A stretch of 64,000 bases of DNA from Kutzneria kofuensis (GTDB lineage: Bacteria; Actinomycetota; Actinomycetes; Mycobacteriales; Pseudonocardiaceae): positions 2,172,038 to 2,236,037 of the forward strand of contig NZ_JACHIR010000001.1 of assembly GCF_014203355.1 (NCBI RefSeq), read 5' to 3'. Under the pieces are notes generated by a model. It was not told the origin of the DNA, searched no databases, and worked only from the letters and a program-made list of their open reading frames with translations. The translations under genes were made by a program, and so were the position numbers. Of the stretch, positions 9,146-17,162 are shown one piece after another (the stretch's first letter is position 1; every line of letters begins with the position of its first letter).

Positions 9146-10156
9146 TCAGCGCAGGCCGACGAGTTCCATGGCTCGGTTGAGGGTGACGTCGGCGACCTCG
9201 GCGGCCTTCTCGGCGCCGTCGGAGAGCACCTTCTCCAGGTAGCCGGTCTCGCCGTGGATCTCGTTGAACCGGGTCTGGATGGGCGCGATCTTGTCGAGCA
9301 CCAGCTCGGCGAGGTCCTTCTTGAGGGTGCCGTAGCCGTTGCCGTCGAACCGGTCGAGGGTTTCCTCGCGGGTGGCGCCGGACAGGGCCTCGTGCAGCAC
9401 GAGCAGGTTGTCGACGCCGGGCGACAGGTTCTCGCGGTCGACGGCGGAGCCGGCGTCGGTGACGGCCCGCATGATCGCCTTGCGGATCTTCTTGGGGTCG
9501 TCGAGGAGACCGATGGCGTGGCCCTCGTGGGTCTCGGCCTTGCTCTTGCTCATCTTGGACGTGGGGTCGTCGAGGCCCATGATGCGCGCGCCGCTCTTGC
9601 GGATGAGCGCGTCCGGAATACGGAAGCAGTCACCGAACATCGAATTGAATCGGTTGGCGATGTCCCGGGCGAGTTCGATGTGCTGACGCTGGTCGTCGCC
9701 GACGGGAACGAATTGCGCCTGATAGAGAAGAATGTCCGCCGCCATCAGCGCCGGATAGGTGAGCAGCCCGCCGCTGGGGTTGGCGCCCTGCGACTTGGAC
9801 TTGTACTGGGTCATCCGCTCCAGCCAGCTGACCGGGGTGACGCAGTCGAAGATCCAGCCCAGGGTGGCGTGCGCGGGCACCTTGGACTGCAGGAACAGCA
9901 CGGACCGCTCCGGGTCGAGGCCGCAGGCCAGGTAGAGGGCGACGATCTCGCGGATGCGCCGGCGCAGGTCGTCGGCCCTGATCGCCTCGGGAATGGTGAG
10001 GGCGTGCAGGTCGGCGATGAAGAAGAAGTTCTCGTACCGGTCCTGCTCCTCGGCCCAGACGCTGAGCGCACCGATGTAGTTGCCGATGGTCAGGTTGCCG
10101 GTCGCGGTGATACCGGACAGCACCCTTGGCTTCGCCTGCGCTGCGGCGTCCGTCAT
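9146..10156 (-). CDS. trpS: Tryptophanyl-tRNA synthetase
   Basis: A 336-residue class I synthetase that charges tRNA-Trp. The HIGH-equivalent ATGNLTIGNYIGA is near the N-terminus and the KMSKS loop (TSKMSKSKA) is in the C-terminal half. Tryptophan-pocket and dimer segments (LLTYPALMAADILLYQ, VPVGDDQRQH) are intact. The ATG at 10156 is preferred because GAGGGA lies about 6 bases upstream; an in-frame ATG eight codons earlier lacks one. The length is standard for the bacterial enzyme. A strong terminator follows. It diverges from the quinoprotein-like gene. Confidence 0.95.
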   Translation of the reverse strand: MTDAAAQAKPRVLSGITATGNLTIGNYIGALSVWAEEQDRYENFFFIADLHALTIPEAIRADDLRRRIREIVALYLACGLDPERSVLFLQSKVPAHATLGWIFDCVTPVSWLERMTQYKSKSQGANPSGGLLTYPALMAADILLYQAQFVPVGDDQRQHIELARDIANRFNSMFGDCFRIPDALIRKSGARIMGLDDPTSKMSKSKAETHEGHAIGLLDDPKKIRKAIMRAVTDAGSAVDRENLSPGVDNLLVLHEALSGATREETLDRFDGNGYGTLKKDLAELVLDKIAPIQTRFNEIHGETGYLEKVLSDGAEKAAEVADVTLNRAMELVGLR

Positions 10157-10345
10157 CTCTATCCCTCTATTCAACGGCACATTTACGGGTGAATTCTACC
10201 CTCCGGATGCGCCGCGAATTCGTCGACCTACGAAAGTAGGCCGGACGGCTACTTAGGTGGGTGTGACCGGGGACTTTGTCCGCTGGTGGCCGGTCACGCA
10301 GCGCGGTGGGATGGGCACCGACAGCTGACCTGGGGAGGGATTCGC

Positions 10346-11899
10346 ATGTCACGACGGTCCTTGGCGGCCGGTGTCGCCGCGCTGTGCGCGCTGGCGCTGA
10401 CCGCGGGCACCGGTTCGGCCCATCCGTCCGGCGACTGGCCGACCTGGACGAAGGATCTGAGCGGTTCGCGTTTCAACGGCAACGAGCACCGCATCACCCC
10501 GGCGACCGTCGGGAAGCTCAAGCTGAAGTGGGCGTTCAGCTATCCGGCGGTGCCGGGCGCGACGCCGCACAGCCAACCCGCGGTGGTCGACGGCACGCTG
10601 TACTTCGGCGGCGAGGACGGCAACTTCTACGCGGTGGACGCCAAGTCCGGGGCGACGAAGTGGACGTTCAGCCTGCCGCCGAACGACATCGTGCGCGACG
10701 GCCCCTCGGTGGCGGCCGGCCGCGTGTACTTCGGCGACGTCACGAGCACCGTTCGTGCGCTCGACCAGCGCACCGGCCGCCTGCTGTGGCAGTACCGGAC
10801 GGACGCCACTCCGGCGTCGGTGGTGACGAGTTCGCCGATCTACTTCGAGGGCCACATCTTCGTCGGCACTTCGAACGGCGAGAACAGCACGAACGACGTG
10901 AGCGTGCCGTGCTGCCGGTTCCGCGGCCACGTCGACTCGATCGACGCGGCCACCGGCAAGCTGGCGTGGCGCTACTACACAGTTCCGCCGCCTCAGCAGA
11001 TAGGAACCTGGCCGAGTGGTGCGGCGCGCTACGAACCGTCGGGCGTCGGCGTGTGGGGTTCGCCGGTCGTCGATCCGCGCACGCACACGCTGTATGTCGG
11101 CACGGGCGAGAACTACTCCGGTCATGGCGGCGATTTCGACACGCTGCTGGCGCTGGACACGTCGAACGGCCGGGTCCGCTGGAAGCAGCAGGTCCAGCCG
11201 TACGACACCTGGCGGCAGCTGTGCAACGACCCGAGGTACGCCGACGACTACTGCCCGGTGCCGAAGGGCGGCGCGCTCGACTGGGATCTCGCCTCGTCGC
11301 CGAACCTGTTCACGGTCGACGGGCGCGAACTGGTTGGTGTCGGCCAGAAGAGCGGCGTCTACCACGTATTCGACGCACATACGGGCCAGGCGGTGTGGCG
11401 CCGCTCGCTGTCCACGCCGATGCCGGGCGGCGGCTTGTCCGGCATCCAGTGGGGTACCAGCTTCGACGGCAAGCGCCTGTACGTGGCAACGATGATGGCC
11501 GATCCCGGCACGCTCTACGCCTTGGATCCGGCGACCGGCGCGGAGCTGTGGCACACGCCGAACCCGGCGGACGGCTGCACCACCGGCGGCGCCGCGCACT
11601 ACCCGGACATGTGCACGCCGTCCTTCATCCCGGCGGTCACGACGTCGCCCGGTCTCGTCTACGAGGGCAGCGCCGACGGCAAGATGCGGGTGTTCGACAG
11701 CAACACCGGCAAGGTGCTGTGGACCTACGACACCATCCGGGACTTCGACGGCGTGAACGGCCTACCCGGCCACGGCGGCGCGATCTCCGGTGGCGGTGGC
11801 GCGGTCGTGGCCGACGGCATGGTGTACGTGCAGACCGGCTATTGGATGGCGCCGTACCCGAGTGATCGCGGCCACGCGCTGCTCGCGTTCGGGCTGTAG
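10346..11899 (+). CDS. Secreted PQQ-type beta-propeller protein
   Basis: A 517-residue exported protein with an N-terminal signal peptide (about 1-25, with a hydrophobic AAGVAALCALALTA core). Repeated propeller blades follow, of the form GxLYxxDxxTGxxxW (for example LYFGGEDGNFYAVDAKSG). It has an adjacent cysteine pair at C189-C190 (VPCCRF), reminiscent of the vicinal disulfide in quinoprotein alcohol dehydrogenases, and a WDLASSPNLF segment like their catalytic-Asp region. No haem c CxxCH motif is seen. A pyrroloquinoline-quinone-dependent alcohol or polyvinyl-alcohol dehydrogenase is possible; a non-catalytic propeller is the alternative. The ATG at 10346 has GGGGAGGGA just upstream. Confidence 0.75.
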   Translation: MSRRSLAAGVAALCALALTAGTGSAHPSGDWPTWTKDLSGSRFNGNEHRITPATVGKLKLKWAFSYPAVPGATPHSQPAVVDGTLYFGGEDGNFYAVDAKSGATKWTFSLPPNDIVRDGPSVAAGRVYFGDVTSTVRALDQRTGRLLWQYRTDATPASVVTSSPIYFEGHIFVGTSNGENSTNDVSVPCCRFRGHVDSIDAATGKLAWRYYTVPPPQQIGTWPSGAARYEPSGVGVWGSPVVDPRTHTLYVGTGENYSGHGGDFDTLLALDTSNGRVRWKQQVQPYDTWRQLCNDPRYADDYCPVPKGGALDWDLASSPNLFTVDGRELVGVGQKSGVYHVFDAHTGQAVWRRSLSTPMPGGGLSGIQWGTSFDGKRLYVATMMADPGTLYALDPATGAELWHTPNPADGCTTGGAAHYPDMCTPSFIPAVTTSPGLVYEGSADGKMRVFDSNTGKVLWTYDTIRDFDGVNGLPGHGGAISGGGGAVVADGMVYVQTGYWMAPYPSDRGHALLAFGL

Positions 11900-11916
11900 G
11901 CGGGCACGCCGGTTCA

Positions 11917-11947
11917 GGGTGGGCTGGTGGCGCACAACCAGCCACCC
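11917..11947 (+). terminator. Hairpin after the quinoprotein-like gene
   Basis: GGGTGGGCTGGT (11917-11928) pairs with ACCAGCCACCC (11937-11947), with one bulged base. It lies 18 bases past the stop and overlaps the first codons of the adjacent decayed gene. No U-run. Confidence 0.45.
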
Positions 11948-12726
11948 GGCCGGCTGTCGACCGTCGGGTTCTCCCGCAGCGTCCTGTTCGTCGTGAACAC
12001 GGTCGCGTCGGCCAACCGCCTGCTCGCTCGGGCTCCGCTTTCGGCACCTGGCCGACGTTTCTGCGGAAGCCCCTCATCGAACTGCCGCCGGGCCACCGCG
12101 TGGCGGCAGTGCTGCATCCGCATGTCTGGCACGGCCACAGTCCGCATCAGGTCCGGTCCTGGTTGGCCGATTGCGTCCGCGCCGGCCTCATCCTGATCCC
12201 ACTGCTGGAGGGTTGGCGGGCAGCGTTGATCGCGGCCGACGTCGTCGGTCGTCACGATGCCGTCACCTGCTACGCCGCCGCGATCGGCAAGCCCGTTGCC
12301 CTCGCGGCTTTCGACGAGCACGAGATCGTCAACGGCACTGCGGTGTCCACAATGGGCGATCTCGCCGGCCACCAGCCTGCTCCGGTCGCTTTTCTATCAA
12401 CGACTCGGTCTGTCCGAACCGGACAGCGCCATCGCCGAGCCGCTGACCGTCGACGGCCTGCACACCGGCATCGGCATCCTGGCATTCACCGTCACAGCGG
12501 ACATCGCCCCAGACTCAACGGTCCGTCTGCGCCGACGCCGCATCGACGTGCGGCCGATTCCCGCCGGCCCATCACATCTGGTCGTGCATGCTGATCATCC
12601 GATCCGCGAACACCGCACCAACGCCGACATCCTGTTCACGGAACGAACGGACAACCTGCCAGCGCTGTTCGCGCAGGCGCCCGGCTCCCGAATGGTGGTG
12701 TCCACAACCACCAGCACCACGGCGAT
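11927..12726 (+). pseudogene. Decayed actinomycete-specific gene (internal deletion plus frameshift)
   Basis: Pieces of one protein appear in different frames. An N-terminal part (GTG at 11927) reads MAHNQPPGRLSTVGFSRSVL and FVVNTVASANRLL. A middle/C-terminal part, from about 12045, includes VAAVLHPHVWHGHSPHQVRS, WLADCVRAG and EGWRAALIAADVV. After about 12365 the likely continuation SLLRSLFYQRLGLSEPDSAI lies in another frame. From memory, an intact family of roughly 500-residue actinomycete proteins of unknown function starts with a RSVLFVVHTVTS-like segment and has the same HPxVWxGH / EGWRAAL region. If so, a few hundred central residues are missing here. Function is unknown. Confidence 0.65.
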
Positions 12727-12736
12727 TCGCGGCCAC

Positions 12737-13038
12737 GAACGACCGGTTCGGCTGCCTCGTTCTCCCCGAGCCCGGCCAACGCACGACCGAGTTCCAGCTG
12801 ACACTTGGCCTTGTTGTCCGTCTCGGCCGTCAGCTCGAAGTGGTGCTGCGCCAGCACGATCTCGTCCCGACCGGCCGCGAACTCGCCGAGCACGAGCAGC
12901 GCCCGGCCACGCTGCAACCGCAACAGCGCGAACTCCCGAGGGTCGTCGGCGTTCGCGGGCAGCCTGGACGATCACCCGGTCGATCGTCTCGACCTGGATG
13001 ACCGCCCCCGAGATGTTGCCCGACGCCTGGTTCGCCAC
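12737..13038 (-). pseudogene. Remnant of an AfsR-like/TPR regulator
   Basis: On the minus strand, an ATG at 13038 begins MANQASGNISGAVIQVETID, which looks like the N-terminus of actinomycete NB-ARC/TPR regulators. The reading then breaks near 12965. In the next frame comes a clear helical-repeat segment (DDPREFALLRLQRGRALLVL, then LGRALAGLGENEAAEP), which ends near 12737. The central ATPase region is absent, so this is a truncated, frameshifted relic. It faces the other decayed gene, suggesting the two were neighbours that eroded together. Confidence 0.6.
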
Positions 13039-13067
13039 GCCCGGAGACTACCGATGATCAACAGCGG

Positions 13068-13541
13068 CTAGACCGGCCTCGACCGGTACTCACCCACGAC
13101 GACGAGTGCGAACAACGCGATCGTGATGACGTGCACGCTGGTGCACCACTCGCAGATCTTGCCGATCACGGCCAGTTCCACGGCGACCAGGTAGACGACG
13201 AAGAGCAGGCCGACGCCGACGCCGGCCAGGCGCAGCCAGCGGACGGCGGGCAGCTCGGAGCGCCAGGCCCAGGGGGTGGTCAGCACGGTCATCGGCACGA
13301 AGTAGACGAGGCCGAGCACGGCGACGGGGATCCCGAGGATCACCGACTGCGGGCTGGAGGTGACCTGCGCGCAGTTGATCACCGAGTTGGCCTGGCAGAC
13401 CAGGGTGGCGTTGTCGGTGTAGTGGCTGATCGTCATGTAGATCGCCACCGCGAGCCCGGCCAGCGACAGCACCAGCGTGCTGACGACCAGCCACCTCGGG
13501 TAGACGCTCGTCGACTCCGACGCCTCCGTGCCAGCGGACAT
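13068..13541 (-). CDS. VKOR-family membrane thiol oxidoreductase
   Basis: A 157-residue integral membrane protein of the vitamin K epoxide reductase family. In bacteria these couple a quinone to disulfide formation in exported proteins. The active-site CEWC is C130/C133 (KICEWCTSVH), and the shuttle cysteine pair is C49 and C57 (LVCQANSVINCAQV). About four hydrophobic helices are visible (near 17-38, 66-88, 102-126, 134-150). It lies 18 bases after the amidohydrolase gene on the same strand, so all three genes may be one transcript. A partner periplasmic thioredoxin is not fused to it. Confidence 0.9.
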   Translation of the reverse strand: MSAGTEASESTSVYPRWLVVSTLVLSLAGLAVAIYMTISHYTDNATLVCQANSVINCAQVTSSPQSVILGIPVAVLGLVYFVPMTVLTTPWAWRSELPAVRWLRLAGVGVGLLFVVYLVAVELAVIGKICEWCTSVHVITIALFALVVVGEYRSRPV

Positions 13542-13559
13542 GGTCGCAGGATACGTGGA

Positions 13560-14684
13560 TCACGCGGGAACGGTCAGGCCGTACGCACGGCAACAGTTGC
13601 CGGCGGCAAAATTGACCGCGAGACGTTCCCCGTCGGCGGCGGTCATCACGTCGTCGGCGATCCATTCGTCGATCAGCCGGCCGAGCGCCCGCCGCCACAG
13701 CGTCGCGCCGAGATAGTGGAGTTCGGGCAGTCCGTAGCCGTCCGACGAGAAGCAGACGGACCCGAACGGCGCGAGTTCCAGGAGTTCGGCGAGAACGGCG
13801 CCCGCGCGGTCACCCACATAGGGGACGGCGAGTCCGACGTCGACGAGCACGTGCGGGAACACGTGCGCGAGGTAGCCGGCGTGGCGGTGGAACGGCCAGG
13901 TGTGCAGCAACGCGATCGTGGCGCCGGTCGACTTCGTGGCGTGCAGGAAGTCGCCGAGCAGCGCCGGGTCGGCGCGGTGCAGCCGGACGTCGTCGTCGCC
14001 GAAGCCGGTGTGCAGTTGCAGCGGGACGTGCAGCTCGGCGCTCAGCCGGGCGCCGAGGTGCACCAGCCAGGCGAGCAGGATCGGGTCGTCCAGTCGCCCG
14101 CCGCCCCATCGGAGCCAAGCGCTTGCGGCGGCCGCGACCTCGACGTCCGTCGGCGGCTCGGCCGGCAGCTCGAGGCCGGTCCGGTACGCGACGACGCTCT
14201 TCAGCCCGACGACGCCCGCCTCGATTGCGTCGCGAATCTCGTTTTCGACGAAATCGAGGAAGTCGGCGACATTCACTTCGTCGGCGGCGACCCGCTCGGC
14301 GACGGACTCCAGGCGGAGCACCTCGAACGCCTCGCCGCCGGCGATGTCGGCGAAGTCCGCCGGTTCGGTCAACGGCGTGTCGGGCGTCGACAGACCGGTG
14401 TCCACCAGCCAGGACCGCACGCCGGCCGCGCCGAGCAGCCGGGAGCTGACCCGCCGCCACCCCCACTCGGCGCGGCGTTGCAGATAGTCGTCGACGGAGC
14501 AGTGCGCCGGCAGCCCGAGCTGCGGCGCGCACCAGCGGCGGACGGCCAGCCCGAGCATCGAGTCGAAGGAGTTCGTCGAAATCGAGGATTCCGTCAGCAA
14601 TCCAGCAAACCGTTCACGGTCAAGGTCGCCGGCGACGACGCCGTGGCAGTGCTGGTCGACGAGAACGAGGTCGTCGGTCACCAC
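13560..14684 (-). CDS. Amidohydrolase-family protein, FluG N-domain-like
   Basis: A 374-residue metal-dependent hydrolase. The metal-binding HxH is at H12/H14 (VDQHCHG), with further likely ligands in PLQLHTGFGDDD, LLHTWPFHRHAGYLA and SSDGYGLPE. The TIM-barrel order fits the amidohydrolase-2 group. The start overlaps the stop of the upstream glutamine-synthetase-like gene: GTG codons at 14681 and 14684 both fit, and I chose 14684. Fungal FluG joins such a domain to a glutamine-synthetase domain in one chain, so these adjacent genes look like its split counterpart. A role in making or cleaving a gamma-glutamyl amide is inferred; the substrate is unknown. Confidence 0.82.
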   Translation of the reverse strand: MVTDDLVLVDQHCHGVVAGDLDRERFAGLLTESSISTNSFDSMLGLAVRRWCAPQLGLPAHCSVDDYLQRRAEWGWRRVSSRLLGAAGVRSWLVDTGLSTPDTPLTEPADFADIAGGEAFEVLRLESVAERVAADEVNVADFLDFVENEIRDAIEAGVVGLKSVVAYRTGLELPAEPPTDVEVAAAASAWLRWGGGRLDDPILLAWLVHLGARLSAELHVPLQLHTGFGDDDVRLHRADPALLGDFLHATKSTGATIALLHTWPFHRHAGYLAHVFPHVLVDVGLAVPYVGDRAGAVLAELLELAPFGSVCFSSDGYGLPELHYLGATLWRRALGRLIDEWIADDVMTAADGERLAVNFAAGNCCRAYGLTVPA

Positions 14685-14686
14685 CG

Positions 14687-16054
14687 CTACCACCGCCAAC
14701 GGGTGAGGGCGGCCAACTCGGCCGGCGAAGTGTCCGCGAACCGCTCGGCCTCGCCGCGGCGGACGGTCAGCACACTGTCGTGCAGGACCTCCCCCATCGC
14801 GGCGGCGAGCACGGCCGACGACGCGAAGGCGTTCGCGGCCGCCGCCGGCGACTCCGGCAGCCGCAGCACGCCGGCCGCGGTCCGGACGCTCTCGTCCACC
14901 AGCGCCGGATCGCCGGTGATCGGCGGCGGCAGCCGGAGTCCTTCGTCGACGCCAGCCAGACCGGCGGCGATCACGGAGCCGACGACCAGGTACGGGTTCG
15001 CCGTCGCGTCGAAGCACTTGACCTCGGCGTTCGCAGCGGAAGCCCCCGTCCCGGTCACGCCGGTGACGAACCGGATCGCCGCCTCCCGGGTCTCGCGCCC
15101 CCATGCCTGCCACACGCCCGCCCACCGCGACGGCGCCGCGCGCAGGAAGCTGGCCGGATTGCCGGCGCCGACCGCGATGAGCGCCGGCAGCTCACGCAGC
15201 ACTCCGGCGAGGAAAGCCTCGCCGACCGGCGGCAGTCCGAACGGTCCGCTGCCGCCGCTGAACTGGTCCACAACAGACAGGTGCAGGTGTGCGCCGCTGC
15301 CCACGGTGTCGGGGGTGATCGCCGGCGCGAAGCTGGCTCGCCAGCCGTTCAGATGACTGATTCGCCTGATCGTGTGACGGACCAGCAGCACGTCGTCGGC
15401 CGCGCCGACCGGGTCGTTGGGCTCGACCGACACCTCCAGCTGGCCGTCGGCGTACTCGGGGTGGAACTGCTCGACGCTGACGTCCTGCGCCCGCAGCGTC
15501 GCCAGCAGCTCGCGGCCGTAGTCGGCGATCTGTTCCAGCCGGATCGCGCCGTACGCGGGTCCGTCGAACACCGGCGTCACGGCGTCGCCTGACCCGGTCG
15601 CCAACACCCACTCCGTTTCGAACGCCATACGCAGCTCGAGCCCACGTGCCGCGGCCGCCTCCACCTGTGCCGCCGCGAACGCCCGCTGGCATGCCTCGAA
15701 CCTGTCACCCTCCTGGCGGAACTTGTCGGCCGGCGCCCACGCCCAACCGGTCTGCCCGGCCAGCGGCACGATCCGGGACAGGTCCGGCACCAGCCGGAGA
15801 TCGCCGTCGGGGCCGCCGAGGAACCGGCCCTGCACCATGATGTCGTCGAAACAGAAGGTCTCGAAGCACGGCGACGCCCCCACGCCGAAGCGCACGGCGG
15901 CGGCCAACTTCGGCAGCGGCACCGTCTTCACCCGTGCGATGCCGGCGTTGTCCACGAAGGACAGCGCGACCACCTCGACGTCCTGCGCGCGCAGCCGCTC
16001 CACGAGCGGGTCGACCTCGGGCACATCGGCAGGAATGGTCTCGTTGGTCGCCAT
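14687..16054 (-). CDS. Glutamine-synthetase-like ligase (GlnA4/FluG type)
   Basis: A 455-residue member of the type I glutamine synthetase superfamily. It has the N-terminal beta-grasp region (VVALSFVDNAGIARVKTVPL), the metal-binding FETEWVL and EVSVEP segments, and the substrate loop GSGAHLHLSV. The C-terminal AAPSRWAGVWQAWGRETREA replaces the usual housekeeping GlnA sequence, and no adenylylation-site tyrosine loop is evident. It is shorter and more divergent than GlnA1, which points to gamma-glutamyl-polyamine or -amine ligation. It is translationally coupled to the amidohydrolase downstream. The ATG at 16054 matches the family start. Confidence 0.85.
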   Translation of the reverse strand: MATNETIPADVPEVDPLVERLRAQDVEVVALSFVDNAGIARVKTVPLPKLAAAVRFGVGASPCFETFCFDDIMVQGRFLGGPDGDLRLVPDLSRIVPLAGQTGWAWAPADKFRQEGDRFEACQRAFAAAQVEAAAARGLELRMAFETEWVLATGSGDAVTPVFDGPAYGAIRLEQIADYGRELLATLRAQDVSVEQFHPEYADGQLEVSVEPNDPVGAADDVLLVRHTIRRISHLNGWRASFAPAITPDTVGSGAHLHLSVVDQFSGGSGPFGLPPVGEAFLAGVLRELPALIAVGAGNPASFLRAAPSRWAGVWQAWGRETREAAIRFVTGVTGTGASAANAEVKCFDATANPYLVVGSVIAAGLAGVDEGLRLPPPITGDPALVDESVRTAAGVLRLPESPAAAANAFASSAVLAAAMGEVLHDSVLTVRRGEAERFADTSPAELAALTRWRW

Positions 16055-16154
16055 GGCACGAGTAGTACCCGGCCCACTGCCCCGATACCAGGCCCTTCAC
16101 GTATTGCCGCAGGTCGTCTGACAGAAGACCGCCCAAGCGGTAGCGTTTGCGGCC

Positions 16155-17141
16155 GTGACGTGGCCAAGCGGTGGATCGGGCTACGGGGACAACCAGGCCG
16201 GTGGGCCGGACTCCTCGGGGCCGCAGGGAGTTCCCGGGTATCAGCAGCAGCAGCCGTACGGCCAGCAGGCGCAGTATCCCGGCTATACCTACGGTCAGCC
16301 GCAGTACCCCGGTTACCCGCAGCAGCCGCCGCAGTACCAGCAGCCGTACCAGTCCAACTACGGCGGCTTCGGCATGTACCAGCAGCCGCCGCAGGGGCCG
16401 CCGCCGCGCAACCGCCGCACGCTGACGATCGTGTTGTCGCTGGTCGGCGTGCTCGTGCTGGCCGGTGTCGTGACGACCGTCGTGCTGCTGACCCGCAACG
16501 GACAGCCGCAGGCCGGCGAACGCACCCAGCAGGCGTCTGCCCCGCCGACCACGTCCGCCAGCCGCAAGCCGCTGGACCCGCGCGTGCAGGGCTGGCAGGT
16601 CGCGGTGTCCAACCGCCGCAACGTCGCCTACGACATCCCGAAGTCGCAGTGGACCAAGGACGACCCGGACGCGATCGCCGGCATGGGGCCGTCCGACGGC
16701 GACTTCGTCACCGGCACCGGCGCGGCGTACTACATGAAGGGCTACTGCGCCGGCCAGTCCGGCTCGGTGCGGGCGGGCACCGCCGTCACCGCGAGCGACA
16801 ACCAGGGCCCCGACCAGTCCTCGCCGGACACCGCCAAGCACTGGGCGACCGTGGCCTACAAGGCGGACTCGGGCCAGGCGCCGGACGTGAAGATGGAGCC
16901 GTCGAAGCAGATCAAGATCGCCGACGGCAAGATCACCGCCACGCTGTCGGTCGCCGACGTCACGACGCCGCAGTCGACCAACCCGTGCACGCCGCCGAGC
17001 GCCAAGGTGTACGCCGCCGCCGTGAAGACGTCGGACACCGGCTCCGTGATCCTGGTGCTGTTCGCCGACCAGGGCGTGCCCAACGCGCTCAGCGACGACG
17101 ACGCCATGAAGATCATGGCGACGATGCGGCCCAGCGGCTGA
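16155..17141 (+). CDS. Single-pass membrane protein with Pro/Gln/Tyr-rich N-terminus
   Basis: A 328-residue protein of unknown function. Residues 1-85 are low-complexity, with repeated YPGY, QQPY and QQPPQ words, and are presumably cytoplasmic. A basic RNRR precedes one transmembrane helix (about 90-112). A Ser/Thr-rich linker and an extracellular domain follow (about 140-328), with two cysteines (near 196 and 275) that could pair. This layout is common among actinomycete sensor-like or lipoprotein-like surface proteins. The GTG at 16155 starts the open frame. It diverges from the glutamine-synthetase-like gene and faces proS. Confidence 0.8.
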   Translation: MTWPSGGSGYGDNQAGGPDSSGPQGVPGYQQQQPYGQQAQYPGYTYGQPQYPGYPQQPPQYQQPYQSNYGGFGMYQQPPQGPPPRNRRTLTIVLSLVGVLVLAGVVTTVVLLTRNGQPQAGERTQQASAPPTTSASRKPLDPRVQGWQVAVSNRRNVAYDIPKSQWTKDDPDAIAGMGPSDGDFVTGTGAAYYMKGYCAGQSGSVRAGTAVTASDNQGPDQSSPDTAKHWATVAYKADSGQAPDVKMEPSKQIKIADGKITATLSVADVTTPQSTNPCTPPSAKVYAAAVKTSDTGSVILVLFADQGVPNALSDDDAMKIMATMRPSG

Positions 17142-17162
17142 CCGCCACCGGGCCGCTCGGGC

